A stretch of DNA of 64,000 nucleotides, taken from contig JAFDVK010000032.1 in NCBI GenBank assembly GCA_018269005.1, forward strand, positions 310,001 to 374,000, read 5' to 3'. Below the pieces are notes generated by a model. That model ran no database searches. It was not told the origin of the DNA and saw nothing but the letters and a program-made list of their open reading frames with translations. This DNA comes from Acidobacteriota bacterium. GTDB lineage: Bacteria > Acidobacteriota > Blastocatellia > Pyrinomonadales > Pyrinomonadaceae. Position numbers and translations under genes: made by a program. Within the stretch, counting starts at the first letter, position 1. The number at the start of each line of letters is the position of its first letter. Below are positions 8,698 to 16,813 of this stretch, piece by piece.

Positions 8698-8758
8698 TGA
8701 CTGTTCCTCACTTAAAATTAAGCTAGCTGGATTTTATAACACGAAGATTCGATAGCCA

Positions 8759-8788
8759 AAATTATCACGATAGATTGCGTATCTTCAA
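8759..8788 (-). promoter_or_regulatory. Possible promoter of the BMC locus
   Basis: On the minus strand TTGAAG (8788-8783) and TAATTT (8764-8759) are 18 bases apart, about 60 bases upstream of the shell gene start. Matches are partial, so this is a candidate only. Confidence 0.35.
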
Positions 8789-8810
8789 GCGTTGTAGAAC
8801 GGTTACGAAA

Positions 8811-8839
8811 TTGACATAGCAGGTTCGACCGCTTAAACT
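8811..8839 (+). promoter_or_regulatory. Promoter of the RodZ-like gene
   Basis: A perfect -35 box TTGACA (8811-8816) and TAAACT (8834-8839) lie 17 bases apart, 47 bases upstream of the ATG at 8886. It diverges from the BMC locus promoter region. Confidence 0.6.
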
Positions 8840-8885
8840 TTTTATTTTACGAACGGTTGGTCCCCCATCGGCGCAATTGTCTGAA

Positions 8886-9962
8886 ATGTCACAATCACTA
8901 GGCGAAAAACTGCGGCTTGCCCGCGAAGAAAGAGGTATATCCATTACCGAGGTCGCCGAAGCCACGCGAATTTCTCCGCATTACCTTCAAGCGATCGAGG
9001 TTGATGATTATCGCACGCTTCCGGGCGGCATATTCAACAAGGGTTTTATCAAATCCTTTGCGAAGTACGTCGGCGTTGATGAGGCATCCGCTCTGGCGGA
9101 CTACGCCCGCATCATCAACGCGGATGGCGGCCCGGAGGCCGCGGAACCTGCGTCAAAGCATTATAGGCCTGAGGTTTTGACGGATGACCGTGCGGGCGGA
9201 TCAATGATCCCCACGGTGATCGCGGCCGTCGTAATTCTCGCGATCGTCACTGCGGCGGTCCTTTTCGGCCTTAACTATCTGAAGAATCGCCAGGCCGAAC
9301 CGGTTGCGAATTCGACATCGCCTAACGCAAATACGAATTCGAATCCTGCGATTCCGGCCGCAACGCCTCAACCGGCGGTGCCAAGTATGGCGTCGTTAAA
9401 GGTCGAGTTCTCGGCAACGACTGATCCCGTTTCTGTTACCGCGTCACTTGATGGCGGCAGAAGCGAGAGCAAGCTTATCGCGGCAGGAGCTACCGAGACA
9501 TTTGAGCCAAAGGAAAGCCTTAAGCTGAGCTACTCACGCTCGCTTGCACAGGTCGTCAAGCTCTCGATTAACGGAAAGCCCATTACTTTACCGGCAACTC
9601 CGACCAACCCGAAACGCAGCGTCATTGAATTTCAGATAGACAAGGACACGTTGCCTGCGATCTGGGCAAGTGCTTCGATCAGCGGGGAGGTTCCGGCGGA
9701 ACCTGCTGCGGCTGAGAACACCGCCGGCCAACCGGCGACGGCCGCGCCACCGACCTCGACTCCGGCACCGGCCGAGGCAACACCTAAACCTGAAGCGGCG
9801 GCCGCAACGCCGAAGCCTAGCGTCGCCCCTGCGACACCAAAAGCGGCCAATACCGCTGCGACGCCCGCGACCACAGGCTCGCCTGCAAAACGCCCGGCAA
9901 CAGGCACAAAAGCACCGGAGGCCGCACCGACGAAAAAGCCGGCAGGAGCTGAAACGCATTGA
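8886..9962 (+). CDS. RodZ-like helix-turn-helix membrane protein
   Basis: The N-terminal Xre-type HTH (LGEKLRLAREERGISITEVA ... LQAIEVDDYRTLPGGIFNKG) matches the cytoskeletal HTH domain that in RodZ binds MreB. A transmembrane helix follows (about residues 108-130, IPTVIAAVVILAIVTAAVLFG), then a periplasmic DUF4115-like beta domain (about 170-245), and a long Pro/Ala/Thr-rich tail. The order is that of RodZ, which links cell-shape cytoskeleton and envelope. The low-complexity tail of roughly 90 residues is longer than in enteric RodZ. I take ATG 8886 rather than TTG 8877; neither has a clear Shine-Dalgarno. Confidence 0.82.
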   Translation: MSQSLGEKLRLAREERGISITEVAEATRISPHYLQAIEVDDYRTLPGGIFNKGFIKSFAKYVGVDEASALADYARIINADGGPEAAEPASKHYRPEVLTDDRAGGSMIPTVIAAVVILAIVTAAVLFGLNYLKNRQAEPVANSTSPNANTNSNPAIPAATPQPAVPSMASLKVEFSATTDPVSVTASLDGGRSESKLIAAGATETFEPKESLKLSYSRSLAQVVKLSINGKPITLPATPTNPKRSVIEFQIDKDTLPAIWASASISGEVPAEPAAAENTAGQPATAAPPTSTPAPAEATPKPEAAAATPKPSVAPATPKAANTAATPATTGSPAKRPATGTKAPEAAPTKKPAGAETH

Positions 9963-9997
9963 TGATCCGTGCGAAGGACCGTTTTTTCTTGAACGAT

Positions 9998-10030
9998 GCC
10001 CGCGAGTTTTTCTCACGGGCATTTTTGTTT
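9998..10030 (+). terminator. Rho-independent terminator after the RodZ-like gene
   Basis: GCCCGCGAG (9998-10006) pairs with CTCACGGGC (10012-10020) with one mismatch around a TTTTT loop, followed by ATTTTTGTTT. It ends 10 bases before the guaB start codon, so it insulates guaB from the upstream gene. Confidence 0.8.
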
Positions 10031-10034
10031 ATAA

Positions 10035-11510
<1,476 letters not shown>

Positions 11511-11513
11511 TCC

Positions 11514-11650
11514 GAACCGCCTGCCACGGAACGCGGACGCCTTCGTCCGCCTCTTGTCAGAACCGCCTGCCACGGAACGCGGACGCCTTCGTTCGCCTCT
11601 TGTCAGAACCGCCTGCCACGGAACGCGGACGCCTTCGTCCGCCCGTTGTC
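11514..11650. repeat. Tandem 46-bp repeat, three copies, each with a perfect hairpin
   Basis: Units start near 11514, 11559 and 11605 and differ by only a few bases; a fourth partial copy begins at 11651. Each unit contains GCGGACG-CCTT-CGTCCGC, a 7-bp stem with a 4-base loop (one copy carries a C-to-T change giving a wobble). The array starts directly after the guaB stop codon, so it may act as a transcript 3' end or stability element. Confidence 0.85.
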
Positions 11651-11687
11651 AGAACCGCCTGCGTCAGCGGGCGGTCAGCTTGCAGGA
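11648..11687. repeat. Dispersed repeat family A, copy 1 (5' half)
   Basis: The segment beginning GTCAGAACCGCCTGCGTCAG and continuing GCGGGCGGTCAGCTTGCAG matches the copy at 31906-31966 almost base for base. Here the 3' half that contains CCCGCACGCTAGTAAGGGC is replaced by other sequence. Confidence 0.7.
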
Positions 11688-11789
11688 GCATGAGCGTGAG
11701 GAAGCGCCCAACGCAGAACTGACAACGAATCTCCCGTCGCATGAACTTAACTCCGTAGGAGTGAGCACGCCTCGATTCTCAATCGATCC

Positions 11790-11814
11790 TGTCGCGCGCT
11801 CCACACACTCCGAG
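11790..11814. repeat. Dispersed repeat family B, copy 1
   Basis: The 25-base stretch starting TGTCGCGCGCTCCACACACT recurs with a few changes at 32054-32078 and 32772-32796. All copies lie in intergenic DNA rich in hairpins. Confidence 0.55.
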
Positions 11815-11820
11815 ACCGGC

Positions 11821-12660
11821 CTACTTTTTACTTTTCTTAAGAAATGCGTCGCAAGGGAGCGTGTCGAGCTTTGCAATGAACATAAGTCCGAAGGAGTAAC
11901 CGGAGACGAGGCTGCCTGCGTCGATGCCCTCAACTCGGTCGTTCGTATTGTGTAAGTACTTCGCTCCGGCGGCATTGAGCCCGTCAAACGTTATCGCCGG
12001 TATTCCGACATCGATAAAAGCCGAAGAGTCCGAATCTCCATTGTCAATAGAATCGCTGTAAAGCACGAAGTCAAGGTCTTTTGCGAGATCCTTTGCAGCA
12101 CGAACCATTTTTGAGTTGGCCATATTTCCCGGCGCTTGCGGTGCCGTAAAACCAAAGCTGTCAAAATTAACCATCGAGCAAACCCTACGATCCGTCTCGG
12201 CTTTCGCCTTTTTGGCCATGTACTTCGATCCCAGCAGCCCTTTTTCCTCGGAGTCGAAGGCGGCGAAGATATATGTTTTCTCGGTCGGCACGTTCACGAG
12301 CGCATGATAGATATTTGCGAGGATGAGAATGCCTGTCCAATTATCGATCGCACCGCATCCATCATCGACCTTGTCATAATGAGCGCCGATGAATATCGTC
12401 TCGGCGGACTTGCCTTGTTTGGTGACAAGAATGTTCTCGCCTTGGTCGAACTCCTGCGTCTTGATCGCACTTTCCGGCGCGCCCATCTTCTCAAAGAGGG
12501 CGATCACGGCCTCTTTGCGTTTGGTCGAATCGCAAGGTGTGCGTTTGATCTCCTCCGCGAACTCAGCCGCCTTGTCGCCCGCCGTCTGAGTCTGGGCAAA
12601 AGAGTGAACGGCCGCGGTCACAAGCAGCAGAAGGGGAATTAAGGGAGTCGCTCTTCGCAT
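11821..12660 (-). CDS. Secreted M28-family metallopeptidase
   Basis: From ATG 12660 the protein has 279 residues and begins with a signal peptide (MRRATPLIPLLLLVTAAVHSFAQ). The M28 zinc-aminopeptidase core shows the expected order: first zinc ligands in IFIGAHYDKVDDGCGAIDNW, catalytic Glu and ligand in FAAFDSEEKGLLGS, an Asp in MVNFDSFGF, and the final His in KYLHNTNDRV. It should remove N-terminal residues from peptides in the periplasm or outside. An in-frame extension to 12702 overlaps the ABC-F gene and is rejected. It starts 4 bases after the ABC-F stop, so the two are co-transcribed. Confidence 0.9.
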   Translation of the reverse strand: MRRATPLIPLLLLVTAAVHSFAQTQTAGDKAAEFAEEIKRTPCDSTKRKEAVIALFEKMGAPESAIKTQEFDQGENILVTKQGKSAETIFIGAHYDKVDDGCGAIDNWTGILILANIYHALVNVPTEKTYIFAAFDSEEKGLLGSKYMAKKAKAETDRRVCSMVNFDSFGFTAPQAPGNMANSKMVRAAKDLAKDLDFVLYSDSIDNGDSDSSAFIDVGIPAITFDGLNAAGAKYLHNTNDRVEGIDAGSLVSGYSFGLMFIAKLDTLPCDAFLKKSKK

Positions 12661-12664
12661 TGGA

Positions 12665-14572
12665 TTATTTAAGCTGCTCGAGCAGGTCTTCCCACTCGCC
12701 ATATAGAGACTTTACGCGGAGCTCGGCCGAATTGAGTCCTTCAGCGATCTCACGAAGCTTCTCAGGGTCTGCCGCCACAGCGGCGTCGGTCATTTCCGCT
12801 TGGAGTTTCGCAACATCATCTTCGGCTTTTACGATGTCGCGCGTTTCAAGATCTCTTATCCGATTTTCGATCTTCTGGATCTGATTCTTTGAAAGGTTTG
12901 ATGCTCGGGAGACCGTGTTGGTGTCCTCAGCGGCGGCTTCGACATCAGGTGATGAGGCGGCATGCTCAGGCGATCGAAGCCTCGCAGCTTTCCAATCGTG
13001 AAATTCCGAGTAGTTGCCGGCGTAATCCAGCACGCTGCCGTCCGCCTCGAATGAGAGCATTTGCGTTGCGATCCGATCCAAAAAATATCGGTCGTGGCTG
13101 ACCGTGATGATCGTTCCCGGATACTCGCCGAGAGCGCTCTCAAGGGCTTCGCGTGCGGGAATATCAAGATGATTCGTAGGCTCGTCGAGGATGAGGACAT
13201 TCTTCTGTGAATAGATCAGTTTTGCGAGGGCGAGCCTGCCTTTTTCACCGCCCGAAAGATCGCGAACTCGCTTCTCAACGTCCTCGCCAAAGAAAAGAAA
13301 TCGTGCGAGGAACGAGCGAAGCTCCACATTCTCCGCCATCGGTGCCACGCGGCGAAGTTCCGAGATGATGTCGTTTCCCTCGTGCAGATCGTCGAGATTC
13401 TGAGAGTAGTAACCAAAATTCGTCTTTGTTCCCCAAGCAAGCTTGCCGCCGAGTTCGCGGATCTCGCCGATCAGCGTTTTCAAAAGGGTCGTCTTGCCTG
13501 TACCGTTTCCGCCGATGATGCCAAGAGCACCGCCGCGATGAAGCGAGACGTTCAGCCCGGAGGCAAGCACCTTCGAGCCGTAACCGATCGCAAGCTCTTC
13601 GGTCGTAAGCACGTTGTTGCCCGCACGCTCGACCTGTCTGAGCTTGAAGTTGCCGCCGCTCTTTTCCGAACGCACGGCCTCGATCCGGTCGAGCCGTTCA
13701 AGCATATTGCGTCGGGATTTTGCTTGCTTCGTCTTTTGTCCTTCGAGGTTCCTCCGAATAAACTCCTCGGTCTTTGCTATCATCGACCGCTGATTCTCAT
13801 ATTCACGCTGCTGCTGTTCGCGGCGGAGTTCCCTTTCGACTAGAAACTTCGAGTAATTGCCCTTGTACGAGACCGCGCGTCCATTCTCCAGCTCGATGAT
13901 CCTGTCGGTCGTCCGATCGAGAAAATAGCGGTCGTGGCTGATGATCACGTACGCGGTCGCGTAGTTCGTGAGGTATTCCTCAAGCCATTCGACGGCATCT
14001 ACATCGAGGTGGTTCGTCGGTTCGTCGAGCAGAAGAACGTCAGAGTTCGAGAGCAAAAGCCTCGCCATCCCAAGCCGATTCTTTTGGCCGCCTGAAAGAG
14101 TGTTCGTCTCCATGCCCCACTGATCGTTCGAGAAGCCGACGCCTTGCAGGATGGCTTCGGCCCGGGCGGCGTAAGTAAATCCGTCAGCCTGCTCGAACGC
14201 CGTTTGGAGCTCCGCATATCGCTCAAGGATCGGCTCTGAATGATCGGTCTCCATCTGCCGCTCGAGAGCACGCATCTCGTTCTCGATATCGTGAATGTCC
14301 TCGAACGCAGAAAGTGCAGCGGTGTGCACAGTCTCCTTCCCCGCAAAATCGACGTGCTGCTCGAGAAGGCCGAGCTTCAGCCCGCGCATCTTCACGATCT
14401 CGCCGGCATCAGGTGCTTCGCGGCCGGTGAGAAGGTTGAACAGCGTCGTCTTTCCGGCGCCATTTCGCCCGACGAGTCCGATCTTCTCGCCGGGATTCAC
14501 CTGAAACGAGACGTCCCTGAGGATCGCGTTGCCGCCGTATGATTTAGAGATATTTGAGAGACGAAATAACAC
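12665..14572 (-). CDS. ABC-F family ATPase (Uup/EttA-like)
   Basis: Two ABC cassettes lie on one 635-residue chain without membrane segments. The first has GLVGRNGAGKTTLFNLLTG, LSGGQKNRLGMARLLL and LLLDEPTNHLDVDAVEWLE; the second has IIGGNGTGKTTLLKTLIG and LSGGEKGRLALAKLI. The linker between them is charged and helical (FIRRNLEGQKTKQAKSRRNM), as in the P-site tRNA interaction motif region of ABC-F proteins. A coiled-coil C-terminus (about 560-635) resembles Uup and YdiF types. These proteins act on the ribosome; the exact subtype (Uup, EttA, YheS) cannot be fixed from sequence alone. Confidence 0.93.
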   Translation of the reverse strand: MLFRLSNISKSYGGNAILRDVSFQVNPGEKIGLVGRNGAGKTTLFNLLTGREAPDAGEIVKMRGLKLGLLEQHVDFAGKETVHTAALSAFEDIHDIENEMRALERQMETDHSEPILERYAELQTAFEQADGFTYAARAEAILQGVGFSNDQWGMETNTLSGGQKNRLGMARLLLSNSDVLLLDEPTNHLDVDAVEWLEEYLTNYATAYVIISHDRYFLDRTTDRIIELENGRAVSYKGNYSKFLVERELRREQQQREYENQRSMIAKTEEFIRRNLEGQKTKQAKSRRNMLERLDRIEAVRSEKSGGNFKLRQVERAGNNVLTTEELAIGYGSKVLASGLNVSLHRGGALGIIGGNGTGKTTLLKTLIGEIRELGGKLAWGTKTNFGYYSQNLDDLHEGNDIISELRRVAPMAENVELRSFLARFLFFGEDVEKRVRDLSGGEKGRLALAKLIYSQKNVLILDEPTNHLDIPAREALESALGEYPGTIITVSHDRYFLDRIATQMLSFEADGSVLDYAGNYSEFHDWKAARLRSPEHAASSPDVEAAAEDTNTVSRASNLSKNQIQKIENRIRDLETRDIVKAEDDVAKLQAEMTDAAVAADPEKLREIAEGLNSAELRVKSLYGEWEDLLEQLK

Positions 14573-14685
14573 TTGACCAATAACAGCGAAAGGTAGAAGA
14601 AAACCGCAGCGGTTCGCCTCTACCTCTCGGATCTAAGAAGCTGCTTTTGAAGGTTGGCCGGTGTATGCGGCCAGATCAAAGCAGG

Positions 14686-15933
14686 CTATTTCTTTGCAGC
14701 GTTTGCAGCAGGTTTCGCAGCGTTTACCGCAGGTTTGGCATTGCCGTTCGGAGCGGCATTTGCCTTATCGGCGTTCGAATTCGCGTTCGCGTTCGCAGGA
14801 GCCGCTCCCGCATTAGCATTAGCGTTCGAATTTGCATTCGCAGGTGCGGCAATTCCGGCCGGACGTGCGCCGCTCAGTTCGTTCGGATTCGCTACGATCT
14901 TGCGAGCCAGCATATTGTCGATCTTTGCTTCGCTCATAGCGATCGTCTGATACGCAGCCTGCAAGAGCTGCTTTTTAGCACTGATCAAAGCATCCGTGAC
15001 CTGCTGGCGAACACCCGGGCTTTCAAGCGTCAGAGCCTCGTCTCGGTCGCTGCGTTCCTGCAGCTTCAAGATGAAGAACTTGCCTTGCGCCCTCGTAATG
15101 AAAAGCTTGCCGATCTCGGTCTTCGGGTTCATCAAAGCTTCGACCACATCGCCCGGAAATGTCTGCCGAAGGTCTTCCTCGGAAGCATATCCAAGATCAC
15201 CGCCCTGAAAACGGCTCTGGTCTTCACTCTTTTCACGTGCAACGCTCGCAAAATCCGCGCCTGCCTGAAGCTGTTTCACGATCTCGTCACCACGAGCCAT
15301 AGCTGAAGCCTGATCGACGGTAACATCACCTTCGCCGCTATTCGCCGGATCTATCACGATAGCGGCAAGTTTGACGCCTTTCTTCTTGACGAATGCCTCT
15401 TTGTTGCCTTCGTAGAACTTCTCGATCTCATTGTCCTTCGGCGGCTCGATCTTGCCGGTGATCTTGTCGAAAAGCTTCTGGATCGCGATCGTTTTCTTGA
15501 GCTGAAGGCGGACCGTCGCATCGTCCATGCCAGCGTCCTTCATCTCTTTTTCAAGCTGCTCGGCGGATTTGCCGCTTTGCGTCTTCTGCTTGTTCAGCTC
15601 GGCGGTAACTTCCTCGTCCGTCGGAACAACGCCCTCTTTCTCGGCCTTCTGGAACAGGACTTCCTGCTCGATCAGCCCTGAAAGCACCTGAAGCCGTGAG
15701 TTCGCAAGCTCAAGCGGTGACATACGTGCATCCTGGCCCTGTGCCTGCATTTTGAAGACGCGTTCAACTTCTTCGTTCTTGATGGCCTTGCCGTTTACGG
15801 TCGCTGCCGTTTCATTCGGGTCCATACCGCCCGACGAGCTGTTGCTGCTTGTTCCGCCACCGCACGCCGTTAAAACGACAGACACGATCGCGAACAGAGT
15901 CGCGACCAAAAAGATCCTTCCAAATTTTTCCAC
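14686..15933 (-). CDS. Peptidyl-prolyl isomerase lipoprotein (SurA/parvulin type)
   Basis: A lipoprotein signal (MEKFGRIFLVATLFAIVSVVLTAC, lipid Cys24) precedes a SurA-like N-terminal chaperone domain. A PpiC/parvulin domain follows, with DQSRFQGGDLGYASEEDL and MNPKTEIGKLFITRAQGKFFI. It probably folds outer-membrane or periplasmic proteins. I choose the GTG at 15933: AAAGGAG lies 11 bases upstream and it begins a normal signal peptide, whereas ATGs at 15966 and 15972 and an in-frame ORF to 16110 would put charged residues ahead of it. The last 60 residues are an Asn/Ala-rich low-complexity tail. Confidence 0.85.
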   Translation of the reverse strand: MEKFGRIFLVATLFAIVSVVLTACGGGTSSNSSSGGMDPNETAATVNGKAIKNEEVERVFKMQAQGQDARMSPLELANSRLQVLSGLIEQEVLFQKAEKEGVVPTDEEVTAELNKQKTQSGKSAEQLEKEMKDAGMDDATVRLQLKKTIAIQKLFDKITGKIEPPKDNEIEKFYEGNKEAFVKKKGVKLAAIVIDPANSGEGDVTVDQASAMARGDEIVKQLQAGADFASVAREKSEDQSRFQGGDLGYASEEDLRQTFPGDVVEALMNPKTEIGKLFITRAQGKFFILKLQERSDRDEALTLESPGVRQQVTDALISAKKQLLQAAYQTIAMSEAKIDNMLARKIVANPNELSGARPAGIAAPANANSNANANAGAAPANANANSNADKANAAPNGNAKPAVNAAKPAANAAKK

Positions 15934-15975
15934 TACGGAATTCGCTCCTTTCAACCTTTCGGTCATTAACATAAC

Positions 15976-16005
15976 TTGACTATTACCGTCTATTTCTGGT
16001 ATAAA
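15976..16005 (+). promoter_or_regulatory. Promoter of rpmB
   Basis: TTGACT (15976-15981) and TATAAA (16000-16005) are separated by 18 bases, 66 bases upstream of the rpmB start. A strong near-consensus promoter is expected for a ribosomal protein gene. Confidence 0.7.
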
Positions 16006-16071
16006 ATCTGTTTTCGAGTTTTTAACAAACTCTGCAATACTTCCTCGTAATGATACGGAGGCTTTAAACTT

Positions 16072-16266
16072 ATGGCTCAACGCTGCGATGTATGCGGAAA
16101 AGGTCCGCAATTTGGTAACAACGTTTCACACGCGAACAATAAAACTCGACGTCGTTTCAATCCGAACCTTCAACCGGTTCGCGTCTCGCTGCCTGCCGGC
16201 GGCACCGGACGAATCAAAGCTTGCACACGATGCATCAAGTCCGGAAAGATCGTTAAGGCCGCGTAA
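16072..16266 (+). CDS. rpmB: 50S ribosomal protein L28
   Basis: This 64-residue basic protein begins [20 protein letters not shown], the hallmark of L28. Two CxxC pairs (Cys5/Cys8 and CTRC near residues 51-54) identify it as the zinc-binding C+ form. GGAGG lies 11 bases before the ATG. It is transcribed alone between a clear promoter and a terminator. Confidence 0.97.
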   Translation: MAQRCDVCGKGPQFGNNVSHANNKTRRRFNPNLQPVRVSLPAGGTGRIKACTRCIKSGKIVKAA

Positions 16267-16301
16267 TTCATATTTGAGTAAACGGCCAAGCTTTTGGTTG
16301 C

Positions 16302-16332
16302 CAAACGCCCTCATTAAAAATGGGGGCGTTTG
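16302..16332. terminator. Bidirectional terminator between rpmB and the RidA gene
   Basis: CAAACGCCC (16302-16310) pairs with GGGCGTTTG (16324-16332) around a 13-base loop. T-rich sequence follows on the plus strand and the convergent genes end on each side. Confidence 0.75.
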
Positions 16333-16341
16333 CTTTATTCC

Positions 16342-16722
16342 CTACTCAACGACCGCGATACAGTCGATCTCGACGCGGCAATCTCGAGGCAGACGTGCGG
16401 CCTGAACGGTCGCCCTTGCCGGCTTGTTTGAATCAAAATACCGGCCGTAAACTTCATTCATTGCGGCAAAATCATTCATATCCGCAAGAAATACCGACGT
16501 TTTGACCACGGTCTGAAAACTTGCTCCTGCCGCGGCAAGAACTTCACCAAGGTTCTTCAAGACCTGCTCGGTCTGCTCCGCAACGTCTTCTGATACAAAA
16601 TTCCCGGTCGCCGGATCTATCGGGATCTGGCCCGAACAAAAGACCATTCCGTTCGCCTTTATCGCCTGCGAATACGGGCCGATCGCACCCGGTGCCTTAT
16701 CTGTCGCAACAACCTCGATCAT
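16342..16722 (-). CDS. RidA family reactive-intermediate deaminase
   Basis: At 126 residues, this is the standard length for the family that hydrolyses reactive enamine/imine intermediates made by PLP enzymes such as threonine dehydratase. Signature segments are present: GAIGPYSQAIKANGMVFCSGQIP near the start, EQVLKNLGEVLAAAG in the middle, and a C-terminal ARATVQAARLPRDCRVEIDCIA with the substrate-binding Arg and the conserved Glu. ATG 16722 follows GGAGAG; the in-frame extension to 16845 overlaps the Rel gene. It lies 91 bases downstream of rel. Confidence 0.95.
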   Translation of the reverse strand: MIEVVATDKAPGAIGPYSQAIKANGMVFCSGQIPIDPATGNFVSEDVAEQTEQVLKNLGEVLAAAGASFQTVVKTSVFLADMNDFAAMNEVYGRYFDSNKPARATVQAARLPRDCRVEIDCIAVVE

Positions 16723-16813
16723 ATCTCTCCTAAATTGCCCGGTTCCTATGCCTTTGAGCAAAAGCGAAATAGTAACAAAACTCGGGGTAAAAGGAAAGTT
16801 TAAGGGCAGGATT

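Noticed and set aside
11514..11690. Possible CRISPR array after guaB
   Set aside because: The 46-bp units are contiguous with no unique spacers, and no cas genes are present. It is a tandem repeat.
14647..15306. 219-codon plus-strand ORF opposite the parvulin gene
   Set aside because: It is a shadow of the Asn/Ala-rich tail and PPIase domain with repetitive Arg-Ile composition.
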